From Ruthenibacterium lactatiformans (lineage in GTDB: Bacteria; Bacillota; Clostridia; Oscillospirales; Ruminococcaceae), in contig NZ_JXXK01000009.1 in NCBI RefSeq assembly GCF_000949455.1, positions 47,391 through 111,390 of the forward strand: a DNA stretch of 64,000 nt, in the 5' to 3' direction. The translations under genes and the position numbers were made by a program. This document shows, one piece after another, positions 32,823 through 40,538 of the stretch. How positions within the stretch are numbered: the stretch's first letter is position 1; each line of letters opens with the position of its first letter. Under the pieces are notes generated by a model. That model was not told the origin of the DNA and did not search any database. It saw only the letters and a program-made list of their open reading frames with translations.

Positions 32823-34053
32823 AAAAACGCTCCTTTATGGCTTCGGCCACGCTTTCAAAGGGGCCGTCGTTTTCCACACGCGCATCGCACGCCGCGGCGT
32901 ACAGCGGCGCACGTGCCGCATGCATGGCGGCCAGCGCCTCCGCACTTTGGGAAAGGGGCCGCGCCCCTCCCACCGCGAGCTGCCCGAGCGGCCTGTCGAT
33001 GTAGACCACCACGCCGTTCTGACGCAGAGCGCGCACGTTCTGCGCCCGCAGCACTGCGCCGCCGCCGGTGGCGATCACCTGGCCGTTTTCCTTCCCCAGC
33101 TCCGCCGCCACAGCGCTTTCCAGGTTGCGGAAGGGCGTTTCATTGCCCGGGGAAAGGATGCTGCTGATGGGCCCGCCGATGCGTTCCACCAGAACGTCGT
33201 CCATATCCACAAAGCGCTTGCCCAGCAGCTTGGCGCAGGCTTTTCCCAGGCTGCTTTTGCCGCTGCCGGGCATGCCCACCAGGACCAGATTGGACAGCTT
33301 TCCGCGCAGCTCCCGGTCGATGCGGTCGATCTCCGCGTCCGGGAGCGGCCTGCCGAGAAAATGCTCCGCCGCGTACTTCGCCTGGGCCACCAGCATCAGC
33401 ATGCCGTTGACGGCGGGCAGGCCGCGGGCTTCGGCCTGCTGCAAAAGAGCGGTGCGGAACGGATTGTAAATAACGTCCAGCACAGCTTCCAGCCGTGGGT
33501 AATTCTCCAGCGCCACAAGGCATTCGCCGTTGTTCGGATACATGCCCACGGGGCTGGTGTTTACGATCACCTGCACGTCCGCGCGCCGCGCGGCCTCCTC
33601 GTAGGTGATGGCGTTCCCGGCTCTGCGGCGGCTGACGAGCACGGCCTGCGCCGCCCCCTCGGCCCTTGCCACAGCCAGCACGGTCTTCTGTGTGCCGCCC
33701 GTACCCAGCAGCATCACGGTTTTTCCCCGCAGTGAAATGCCGTTCCGCCGCAGCAGACAGGTAAAGCCCGCAAAATCGGTATTGTGGCCCTCCAGCCGTC
33801 CGTTTTTGTTGACGATGGTGTTCACCGAGCCGATGGCCCGGGCCGCGTCGTCGATGACGTCGCAGTAGGGCATCACAAGCTCCTTATAAGGGATCGTGAC
33901 GTTGATCGCCTTAAAATCCCGCGCGCGCATGAACGCGTGGGCCTCCTCCGGCGTAGGCAGCGGGCACAGGCGGTAATCGTAGCCCGCCAGCGCCTCGTGG
34001 ATGGGCTTTGAATAGCTGTGCCCCAGCCGCCCGCCGATCAATCCATATTCCAT
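32803..34053 (-). CDS. bifunctional shikimate dehydrogenase-shikimate kinase fusion
   Basis: The 416-residue protein joins two shikimate-pathway enzymes in one frame. Residues 1-255 are AroE: MEYGLIGGRLGHSYSKPIHEA, NVTIPYKELVMPYCD, NTDFAGFTCLL, and VMLLGTGGTQKTVLAVA for NADP. Residues about 265-416 are AroK: Walker A VLVGMPGSGKSSLGKACA, FVDMDDVLVERIG, IATGGGAVL, and the lid-type RPL with RAPLY. Both active sites look complete. ATG at 34053 follows GGAGGG and overlaps the end of aroC by 16 bases. The ORF extends 35 codons upstream inside aroC, which is not conserved. The fusion would channel dehydroshikimate to shikimate-3-phosphate. Confidence 0.95.
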   Translation of the reverse strand: MEYGLIGGRLGHSYSKPIHEALAGYDYRLCPLPTPEEAHAFMRARDFKAINVTIPYKELVMPYCDVIDDAARAIGSVNTIVNKNGRLEGHNTDFAGFTCLLRRNGISLRGKTVMLLGTGGTQKTVLAVARAEGAAQAVLVSRRRAGNAITYEEAARRADVQVIVNTSPVGMYPNNGECLVALENYPRLEAVLDVIYNPFRTALLQQAEARGLPAVNGMLMLVAQAKYAAEHFLGRPLPDAEIDRIDRELRGKLSNLVLVGMPGSGKSSLGKACAKLLGKRFVDMDDVLVERIGGPISSILSPGNETPFRNLESAVAAELGKENGQVIATGGGAVLRAQNVRALRQNGVVVYIDRPLGQLAVGGARPLSQSAEALAAMHAARAPLYAAACDARVENDGPFESVAEAIKERFYEILDH

Positions 34054-35159
34054 GCCGTGCCCTCCTGCCATGCTGTGCCGAAGTGCTGGCCGCACAGGTC
34101 CGCCAGGCCGAAGGCCACCAGACTGTCCTGCACTACACGCGCCCGGTGCAGGATGCACGGGTCGTGCCGGCCGCTGATCTGCAGCGTGGCATTGCGCTTT
34201 GCGGCAAAGTCCACGGTCTGCTGCACCTTGTAAATGCTGGGCGTAGGCTTTACCACCGTGCGCAGCACCAGCGGCATGCCGTTGCTGATGCCGCCGTTTA
34301 CGCCGCCGTTGTGGTTGGTAGCCGTGACGACGCGGGTTCCCTGCATGCGGAACGCATCGTTGGCCCTGCTGCCCGTCAGCCCCGCAAAGCCGAAGCCCAG
34401 GCCGAACTCCACACCCTTGACGGCGGGAATGCTGAACAGCAGCGCGGCCAGCGTGCTTTCCACGCTGCCGAAAAACGGCTCGCCCAGGCCCGCGGGCAGG
34501 CCCAGGACAACCGTTTCCAGAATCCCTCCCACGGAATCGCCCTCGGCGGCGGCCGCCTCAATGGCCTGCGTCATGGCGCGGGCGCGCAGCGGGTCCAGCA
34601 CCGCAAAATCCGCGGCGTTCAGTGCGTCCAGCTGCTCCTTCAGCCGCGCCGGGTCGCCGGAAAAGGGCGCGTCGTCAATGCCCGCGCATTGCGCCAGATG
34701 TGTGGCGATGGCGACGCCCTTTGTTTGCAGCAGTTTTGTGAAGATGCTGCCCGCCGCCACAACGGGGGCCGTGAGCCGCCCGCTGAAATGCCCGCCGCCC
34801 CGCGCGTCCTGATGGCCGCCGTACTTCATGTGGGCGGTGTAATCCGCGTGGCCGGGGCGCAGCAGCTCCTCTGTTTTTGTATAATCGCCGCTGCGGGTAT
34901 TGGTGTTTTCAATCACAAGCGTCAGCGCCGTACCCGTGGCCGCGCCCCTGTATACGCCCGAAAGCACGCGCACCGCGTCCGCCTCTGTGCGGGAAGTGGA
35001 TATTTTTCCCTTGGCGCGGCGTTTTTCCATCTGCCCGCGCATGAATTCCATGTCCACGGGCACGCCGGGCGCAAGGCCCGTCACTGTGGCGCCCACAGCG
35101 GGGCCGTGGCTCTCGCCGAAGATTGTGAGCGTGACGCTTTTGCCGTACGTGTCGCTCAT
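34038..35159 (-). CDS. aroC: chorismate synthase
   Basis: A 373-residue FMN-dependent enzyme, last step to chorismate. The signatures are TIFGESHGPAVGATVTGLAPG, RRAKGKISTSRTEAD, RPGHADYTAHMKYGG, DARGGGHFSGRLTA, EFGLGFGFAGLTGSRANDAF and NNGG-type TNHNGGVNGGISNGMPL near the end. ATG at 35159 overlaps the aroB stop (ATGA) and follows GGGAGGG; the longer ORF reading into aroB is not conserved. It sits in the middle of the pheA-aroB-aroC-aroEK-aroQ run. Confidence 0.97.
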   Translation of the reverse strand: MSDTYGKSVTLTIFGESHGPAVGATVTGLAPGVPVDMEFMRGQMEKRRAKGKISTSRTEADAVRVLSGVYRGAATGTALTLVIENTNTRSGDYTKTEELLRPGHADYTAHMKYGGHQDARGGGHFSGRLTAPVVAAGSIFTKLLQTKGVAIATHLAQCAGIDDAPFSGDPARLKEQLDALNAADFAVLDPLRARAMTQAIEAAAAEGDSVGGILETVVLGLPAGLGEPFFGSVESTLAALLFSIPAVKGVEFGLGFGFAGLTGSRANDAFRMQGTRVVTATNHNGGVNGGISNGMPLVLRTVVKPTPSIYKVQQTVDFAAKRNATLQISGRHDPCILHRARVVQDSLVAFGLADLCGQHFGTAWQEGTAWNMD

Positions 35160-36172
35160 CGCACGCCCTCCCCGATGATGGCCTTCAGATCCTCCAAGGG
35201 AACCTTGTCCAGCCTGCATTCGCCCAGGCGGGGCACCTTTACCACGGTGATGGCGCCGTCCGGCCCGGTCTTTTTGTCGTGACGGATAAATTCAAATATT
35301 TCATCGCCATCGTAGCGGATACGGGACGGCAGGCCCAGCTTTTTATACACGGCCCGCGTGCGGCGGCGCAGCGAGGCGTCCTCGATCATGGGCAGCATGC
35401 CCAGCGCCACGCATTCCCCGTGGTACAGCCCGCCCAGATGGTTTGCGCTTTCAATGGCGTGGCCCAGCGTATGGCCGAAGTTCAGCGTGGCGCGCAGGCC
35501 GGCCTCCCGCTCGTCCCGCTCCACCACGTTCTTCTTCATCACCAGGCTGCGGTAGACGATCTCCTCGATCTTCTCGTGGGCGTCCTCTGTTTCGAACAGC
35601 TCAAACAGGCCCTCGTCCGCGATCAGCCCCGCCTTCACGGCCTCTGCAAGGCCGTTGATGAAATGGCGCTCGGGCAGGCTTTTCAACGTGTCCGGGTCCG
35701 CCACCACAAGGCTGGGCTGGTAAAAAGCGCCCACAGTGTTTTTGGTGCCCGCCAGGTTGATGGCCGTTTTTCCGCCGATGGAGGAATCGATCTGCGAAAG
35801 CGTCGTGGTGGGGCAGTTGATGAACGTAACGCCCCGCATATAGCTGGCCGCGGCAAAGCCCGCAAGGTCCCCTACAACGCCGCCGCCAAGCGCCAACACC
35901 GCGTCGCCGCGGGTAAAGCCGTGCTCCAGCATCACGGTGAGCAATTGGCCGAAGCACTCCAGGCTCTTGGTCCCCTCGCCCTGCGGCAGCACTACGGGCA
36001 CGCCCTCCCGGCACTGGGCCAGTACGGTTTTCAGGTATGCCTCCGGAACTCCGGTGTCGCTTACCACCAGCACGCGGCGGTTCAGGTTGATCAGCTGCCC
36101 CACGCGCGAAAGGCCGCCCTGCTTGATAATGATGTCATAGCTGCGCACGCCAAGGCGCATCGTCAATTTCAT
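35156..36172 (-). CDS. aroB: 3-dehydroquinate synthase
   Basis: A 338-residue NAD- and metal-dependent enzyme, second step of the pathway. VLALGGGVVGDLAGFAAASYMRGV binds NAD, PTTTLSQIDSSIGGKTAINL is the family signature, and NFGHTLGHAIESANHL carries the metal-binding His residues. ATG at 36172 is chosen with GTGAGGA eight bases before it; the ATG two codons earlier is too close to that site. It follows pheA by 69 bases and overlaps aroC by four bases. Confidence 0.96.
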   Translation of the reverse strand: MKLTMRLGVRSYDIIIKQGGLSRVGQLINLNRRVLVVSDTGVPEAYLKTVLAQCREGVPVVLPQGEGTKSLECFGQLLTVMLEHGFTRGDAVLALGGGVVGDLAGFAAASYMRGVTFINCPTTTLSQIDSSIGGKTAINLAGTKNTVGAFYQPSLVVADPDTLKSLPERHFINGLAEAVKAGLIADEGLFELFETEDAHEKIEEIVYRSLVMKKNVVERDEREAGLRATLNFGHTLGHAIESANHLGGLYHGECVALGMLPMIEDASLRRRTRAVYKKLGLPSRIRYDGDEIFEFIRHDKKTGPDGAITVVKVPRLGECRLDKVPLEDLKAIIGEGVR

Positions 36173-36241
36173 ACTCATATCCTCACACCCGCGTTTTTCT
36201 GCGCCGCGCTGTGCGCGGCTGAAAACTGTTTTCCCGCTGTT

Positions 36242-37336
36242 TTACCGTGCCGCCTGGCGGTCATATACGCCAAGCACACGCACGGTCCTGCACACGCCGG
36301 ACAGCGTGTCCAGCAGCTCTTTCGATTTTTCCGCCGAAAGGTCGCCCACGACCTCCACATAAAAATAATATTCCCACGGCACATTGGGCATGGGACGGCT
36401 TTTGATGCACTCCAGATTGAAGCCCATCGCACCGATGAGCTGCATCACACGGGCCAGCCGGCCCGCCCGGTGGTCCACAGTGAACAACAGGCTGAACCGG
36501 TTGCCCGCAGCGTTCATCCTCCTGCCGATGACGATGAAGCGCGTGGTATTCGTCTCGCTGGTATTGATGTTCTCCGCCAGCACCGAAAGGCCGTACAGCG
36601 CCGCCGTCTCCAGCGAAGCGATGGCCGCCACGCTTTTATCTCCCGCCTCGGCTACGCTTTTTGCCGCGGCGGCAGTATTTTGGAAGGCCTGCGTTTCCAG
36701 CCCCAGGCTGCGGATGAACTTTGCCGACTGCTGCAGCGCCTGCGGATGGGACACAGCCTTTTTCACGTCCGACAAATGCGCGCCCGGAACGCCCAGCAGA
36801 TTCTGGCTGACGGGCAGGTCGTATACGTCGCACACGCAGATATCCCTGTGGGCATAGCACAGGTCCAGCACCTCGGAAACGTCGCCCGCATGGCTGTTTT
36901 CAAAGGGCAGCACGCCGTAGGCCGCGTCGCCGCCGGCCACAGCGTCGAACACCTCCGCCCAAGTGGGATACGCCTGCGCCCGTACATGCTGGAACAGGCG
37001 GGTGAGGGCAATGTGGCTGAACGCGCCCTCCACGCCCTGATAGGCCACGGTCCCCATGCCCAGCACCGCGCGTTGGAACGCGCGGGACAGGCCCATGGTG
37101 TGGCGGATGAAATCCTCGTAATATTCAGCGTAGGCCTCGTCCGGCAGCCGGGCGCAGTTTTTGGCCACGACGGCCTCCTCCCGGGAAGCGTCCAAAACAG
37201 GCAGGCCCCGGGCCTGCTTGTATGCGGCCACCCTGCGCACGGCGTCCATACGGCGGCAGAACAGCGCCGCCATCTCCGCGTCCACCGCGTCGATCTCTCT
37301 GCGCGCCTGTTCCAGCTCGTTTTCCTGCTGCTCCAT
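36242..37336 (-). CDS. pheA: bifunctional chorismate mutase / prephenate dehydratase (P-protein)
   Basis: The 364-residue P-protein converts chorismate through prephenate to phenylpyruvate. Residues about 5-85 are an AroQ-type chorismate mutase (LEQARREIDAVDAEMAALFCRRM). The dehydratase runs from VAYQGVEGAFSHIAL to SETNTTRFIVIGRR near 265. A C-terminal ACT domain (LLFTVDHRAGRLARVMQLIG, then CIKSRPMP) should bind phenylalanine for feedback; the usual GALV and ESRP words are altered to GRLA and KSRP. ATG at 37336 follows GGGGAGG. It is the first gene of the aromatic cluster, with an extended -10 promoter ~100 bases upstream. Confidence 0.95.
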   Translation of the reverse strand: MEQQENELEQARREIDAVDAEMAALFCRRMDAVRRVAAYKQARGLPVLDASREEAVVAKNCARLPDEAYAEYYEDFIRHTMGLSRAFQRAVLGMGTVAYQGVEGAFSHIALTRLFQHVRAQAYPTWAEVFDAVAGGDAAYGVLPFENSHAGDVSEVLDLCYAHRDICVCDVYDLPVSQNLLGVPGAHLSDVKKAVSHPQALQQSAKFIRSLGLETQAFQNTAAAAKSVAEAGDKSVAAIASLETAALYGLSVLAENINTSETNTTRFIVIGRRMNAAGNRFSLLFTVDHRAGRLARVMQLIGAMGFNLECIKSRPMPNVPWEYYFYVEVVGDLSAEKSKELLDTLSGVCRTVRVLGVYDRQAAR

Positions 37337-37439
37337 GGGCAGCACCTCCCCGTTGCTTCGATTTTTCGGGCAAAATCCAGGTAAAAACGGATATAAAATG
37401 TCCGGCGTCCTGCAACCCGTAAAGCGTATATACAGATGT

Positions 37440-37448
37440 ATTATAGCA
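37440..37448 (-). promoter_or_regulatory. extended -10 promoter of the aromatic cluster
   Basis: On the minus strand TGCTATAAT is an extended -10. No good -35 is seen. The leader to pheA is ~100 bases and contains neither a T-box nor a clear leader peptide. Confidence 0.5.
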
Positions 37449-37549
37449 TTATCCGCCCGGCAGCGCTATACAAACCACACAAAAAACAAGATTTTATCCC
37501 GGCAATTCGGCAATTTTTCAAACGGCCAGGGCGGCGCCGCCGACCGATA

Positions 37550-37558
37550 TGCTATAAT
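37550..37558 (+). promoter_or_regulatory. extended -10 promoter of the zinc-ribbon membrane protein gene
   Basis: TGCTATAAT on the plus strand lies 46 bases before the ATG at 37604. It mirrors the identical extended -10 of the divergent pheA promoter. Confidence 0.5.
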
Positions 37559-37603
37559 GATCTCAAACCCACGCGATCATGAAAAAAAGGGGGAACGGAA
37601 AGA

Positions 37604-38578
37604 ATGAAGATTCGTCTTGCAAAACACACCCGCGCCCTTGCGGCGGCGCTGGCGTTCTGTGTACTCAGCGCGGTGCCGGCTTACGCGCAGGAGGACGACA
37701 CAGTGGAGGTTCCCGGCGTGCCCGTCACGCTGTCGCTGCCCGCCGGCAGCCTCATCCTTACACGCGAAACACCCGTGGACGACGCCATTTTCGAAACGTT
37801 GAACGTAGATGGCGCAGCCATACTCGAAAACATGAATAAAAACGATCTGTATCTGGACGCCGTTCTTTTTAAACCTCCTTTGGAGTTTACCCTTGTCCGC
37901 GTTCAACTCCCTTCCAACAGCCTGATCGATTGGGAAAACTCCGAGGATGCGCAATTGTGCGCTTTTGTAGAATCCATCTACGAACAACTGGATAATATTA
38001 CGGCCGACGATTGTAGCGTTTACTCCTCTGAACAGGGCATCCGCTTTGTCCGCGCCAATATCCTAGGTTCCAAGGATGGCATAACAACGCATTCCTGTCA
38101 ATACATCACCATTCGCGGCGCCGATGTCTATTACTTAACAGGAATTGCCCTGTACGGTGACACGCTCACTTCTTCGGAATACGATTTTGTTGAGAAAGTC
38201 GCCGGCGGCCTGCGCTTTACCGGCCCGGCCCCACTTCCCCGGACGGCTTCCGCCGGGCTAAATGGGGACGACCCGCTCTACAAAGTGCTGGTCGGCGTGC
38301 TGTCGGCAGCCTGTCTGGGGCTCATCGCATGGGTAATCCGTAACATGCGCAAAAAAAGCGCTCCTTGCGTCCCGGCGCAGGCCATGCCGCCGGCGGCCGA
38401 GCCCTTTGGGGCTACCACGGTGGGAGCCCCCCCGGTTCCCACCGCTTCGGCCGGGCCTCCGGGCACCGAGCGCTCGGGAGCCGCGCCCGACGCCGTCCCC
38501 GTCTTCTGCCCGCTGTGCGGCCAGCGCCTGCCGTCCGGCGTAGCGTTCTGTCCCGGCTGCGGAACCCCAATTTCCTGA
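37604..38578 (+). CDS. exported and anchored protein with cytosolic zinc ribbon
   Basis: Not a recognised family. The 324-residue protein has a clear signal peptide (about 1-28, ending VPAYAQ). A ~195-residue outside domain follows, then one membrane segment (about 228-248) and a Pro/Ala-rich tail. The tail ends in a zinc ribbon, CPLCGQRLPSGVAFCPGCG at about 303-321. This puts the zinc ribbon inside the cell. The outer domain has lower GC codons than the rest and many Asp/Glu. It could sense or anchor something at the membrane; no partner is implied. ATG at 37604 follows GGGGGAACGGAAAG. It is monocistronic, ending in a very strong terminator. Confidence 0.7.
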   Translation: MKIRLAKHTRALAAALAFCVLSAVPAYAQEDDTVEVPGVPVTLSLPAGSLILTRETPVDDAIFETLNVDGAAILENMNKNDLYLDAVLFKPPLEFTLVRVQLPSNSLIDWENSEDAQLCAFVESIYEQLDNITADDCSVYSSEQGIRFVRANILGSKDGITTHSCQYITIRGADVYYLTGIALYGDTLTSSEYDFVEKVAGGLRFTGPAPLPRTASAGLNGDDPLYKVLVGVLSAACLGLIAWVIRNMRKKSAPCVPAQAMPPAAEPFGATTVGAPPVPTASAGPPGTERSGAAPDAVPVFCPLCGQRLPSGVAFCPGCGTPIS

Positions 38579-38601
38579 CGCCCGTACTTCATGCATCTTG
38601 C

Positions 38602-38649
38602 AAGCGCCCCCGCGCGGCCGTTTTTTACGGGCCGCGCGGGGGCGCTTTT
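38602..38649. terminator. strong bidirectional terminator
   Basis: AAGCGCCCCCGCGCGGCC and GGCCGCGCGGGGGCGCTT form an 18-bp perfect stem between convergent genes. Confidence 0.9.
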
Positions 38650-38657
38650 GCTTTATC

Positions 38658-39821
38658 TCAGCGGCCCTGCAGCATGGGCATCTGCGCCATGCGGCCGAAG
38701 GCCTCCTCCATTTTGTCCAACCCCACGGTGCAGGCGATGCGCAGATACCCTTCTCCCGCGTCGCCGAAGGCCGAGCCGGGCAGCATCAGCACATGGGCTT
38801 CTTCCAAAATACGCTCACAGGCCTCGGCGCTTGTAAGCCCTGTCGGCCCCACACCGGGGAACAGGTAAATGCCGCCCCCCGCCGGGCTGAGCGTGAACCC
38901 CGGCAGCTCCCGGATGCGCTGTGCGCCATAGGCCATGCGCGCGGAAAATTCCGGCACGATCTGCGCAGCAAGCTCTTTGCGGCGGCGCAGCGCGTGCAGC
39001 GCGGCGCGCTGGGAGGGCGCGGGCGCGGAATATACCACGCTGTCGTTGATGCTTTTCACCGCCCGCGCAATGGGCTCCGGCGCTACAATGTTGCCCACGC
39101 GGAAGCCCGTCATCACAAAATTCTTGCTGAAGCTGTTGATGGCCACCGTGCGCTCTTTCATGCCCGGCAGCGTCAAAACAGGCAAAAATGGCTCGCTGTA
39201 ACAAAAGCTGGTGTAAATATCATCCGCCACCACCAGCAGGTCGTTCTTCCGGGCAAAGCGCGCCACCGCCTCCAGCGTCGGTCGGGAATAACACACACCC
39301 GTGGGATTGTTGGGTGTATTGATGACCAGCGCCTTGGTGCGCGGCGTCAGATACTGCGCAGCGCGCTCCATATCCGGCTGCCAGCCGTCCGCTTCGCGGC
39401 AGGGCACGAACACCGGCACGCCGCCGCCCAGCCGTACCTGTGTGGCATAGGCTGAAAAGTACGGGTCAAAAATGAGCACCTCGTCGCCGGGGTCCAGGAT
39501 GGCCTCCATAACAAGGTACATGGCAACGCACCCGGCCGTGGAGACAAAAATTTCCCGTTCACCCAGCGCCACGCCGTATTCTTCGGCGTAAAACCGGGCA
39601 ATCTCCTCCCGAAGCTCCGGGTCCCCCCAGGGGTCGGTGTATTTCGTATGGCCCGCGCCCGCGTCTGCAAACGCCAGGTCGATGATTTTCTGCGGCGTTT
39701 TCAGGTCCGGATCGCCGATGGACAGGTCGATGATATCAGGATATCTGCCCGCCTTCTCAAATACTGTCATCATGGGGTTGCGGTCTTCCTGCTGCCAACG
39801 CCGCGCTCTGAAATCTTTCAT
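38658..39821 (-). CDS. class I/II pyridoxal-phosphate aminotransferase
   Basis: A 387-residue fold-type I aminotransferase. DLSIGDPDLKTPQKIIDLA, NTPNNPTGVCYS, VADDIYTSFCY and the PLP-lysine segment AINSFSKNFVMTGFRVG (Lys about 233) are complete, and the C-terminal substrate-binding Arg is in EGYLRIACTVG. The substrate could be aromatic, aspartate or other amino acids. It lies next to the aromatic cluster but on the other side of a terminator. ATG at 39821 follows AGGAGTGG; the ORF extends 68 codons upstream through the DUF1653 gene in another frame, which is not conserved. It is the second gene after DUF1653. Confidence 0.9.
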   Translation of the reverse strand: MKDFRARRWQQEDRNPMMTVFEKAGRYPDIIDLSIGDPDLKTPQKIIDLAFADAGAGHTKYTDPWGDPELREEIARFYAEEYGVALGEREIFVSTAGCVAMYLVMEAILDPGDEVLIFDPYFSAYATQVRLGGGVPVFVPCREADGWQPDMERAAQYLTPRTKALVINTPNNPTGVCYSRPTLEAVARFARKNDLLVVADDIYTSFCYSEPFLPVLTLPGMKERTVAINSFSKNFVMTGFRVGNIVAPEPIARAVKSINDSVVYSAPAPSQRAALHALRRRKELAAQIVPEFSARMAYGAQRIRELPGFTLSPAGGGIYLFPGVGPTGLTSAEACERILEEAHVLMLPGSAFGDAGEGYLRIACTVGLDKMEEAFGRMAQMPMLQGR

Positions 39822-39834
39822 GCTCTCTCCACTC

Positions 39835-40077
39835 CTATTCCCCGGGGGTCCGGCCGTCCGCCGGGCCAATGTAGGCGAACCGCCGAGACGCTTTGCCGTC
39901 CCGTTCCACCGTTTCATTCCACATAGCGGCCGGACGCACCCAAAGCCCGCGCTCACCATACAGCGCACGGTATACCACCATTTCCTCTTGCGTCTCGCTG
40001 TGGCGGGCACAGAACAGCACCTCATACTCGTTTCCCTTGAAGTGCCGGTAACGGCCCGGTTTTACGGATGGCTCCAT
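39835..40077 (-). CDS. DUF1653 family protein
   Basis: An 80-residue protein with the DUF1653 pattern PGRYRHFKGNEYEVLFCARHSE and EEMVVYRALYGERGLWVRPAAMWNETVE. This is a small beta-rich fold of unknown function found alone or fused in many Firmicutes. ATG at 40077 follows GGGAGGG. It precedes the aminotransferase by 13 bases and so shares its transcript. It is short but well supported by the family pattern. Confidence 0.88.
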   Translation of the reverse strand: MEPSVKPGRYRHFKGNEYEVLFCARHSETQEEMVVYRALYGERGLWVRPAAMWNETVERDGKASRRFAYIGPADGRTPGE

Positions 40078-40170
40078 ATCCGTCCCTCCCTTTTTTGCGC
40101 TGAAGATATGCCAAAAGTATAGCACAAAGCCGCCGCCCGTGCCATTCTTTTTGCGTTCACAGCAGGAATA

Positions 40171-40295
40171 TGGTATAATATGTCCGCTTGGCGAATGCGA
40201 GCCACAGGCGAAGCATGAGCCTAGCGGCATAGATACCATGTTTCTTAGTGAACACGAGCGATACGCGAAGTGTGAGCTTAGAAATATGGTATAAT
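40171..40295. repeat. two tandem imperfect hairpin units flanked by TATAAT boxes
   Basis: Hairpin 1 pairs TGGTAT (40171-40176) with ATACCA and CCGCT (40184) with AGCGG (40223). Hairpin 2 pairs ATACCAT (40233-40239) with ATGGTAT (40286-40292) and TTTCT (40241) with AGAAA (40280). The central ATACCAT can pair with either side, but not both. Both loops hold related GCGAA/GAGC words. GGTATAATA occurs at each outer edge. The unit may be an intergenic repeat, or a switch-like leader for the M23 genes. Confidence 0.6.
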
Positions 40296-40325
40296 AACCC
40301 TCAAAGCTGCCGCTTACACGGCTGC

Positions 40326-40430
40326 GCGTGTGCATTGCACACGCCCATGTGCTGGCGCACAGGGCTTTAAGAACATTGAACCATGCAAAATTTCAGCGAG
40401 TGAAATTTTGTTTGAAGCCGCCGGCGGCTT
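40326..40430. repeat. cluster of four consecutive palindromes upstream of the M23 genes
   Basis: In order: GCGTGTGCA-t-TGCACACGC (40326-40344), GTGC-tggc-GCAC (40349-40360), CAAAATTTCA-gcgag-TGAAATTTTG (40386-40410) and GAAGCCGCC/GGCGGCTTC (40413-40430). Three have perfect arms of nine or ten bases. None has a T run on the plus strand except a short TTT, so they are not ordinary terminators. No protein-coding frame with a ribosome site is present. Confidence 0.65.
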
Positions 40431-40538
40431 CAACGCCATCTTTCTAAGCGGCCAAGCGCGATAAGTGGAGCGGCGGGCTTTAGAAGGGCGGCGGAACGTC
40501 TGTTTATCCGGACTTTCCCCGCAACAGGAGGACTGATC

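Noticed and set aside
37125..37415. Phe/Trp leader peptide upstream of pheA (frame containing HFISVFTWILP)
   Set aside because: The frame does not stop before pheA and overlaps it extensively; there is no following terminator hairpin, so attenuation is not supported.
40171..40295. CRISPR array
   Set aside because: Only two imperfect, diverged units with palindromic structure and no spacers of equal length; no cas genes in the window.
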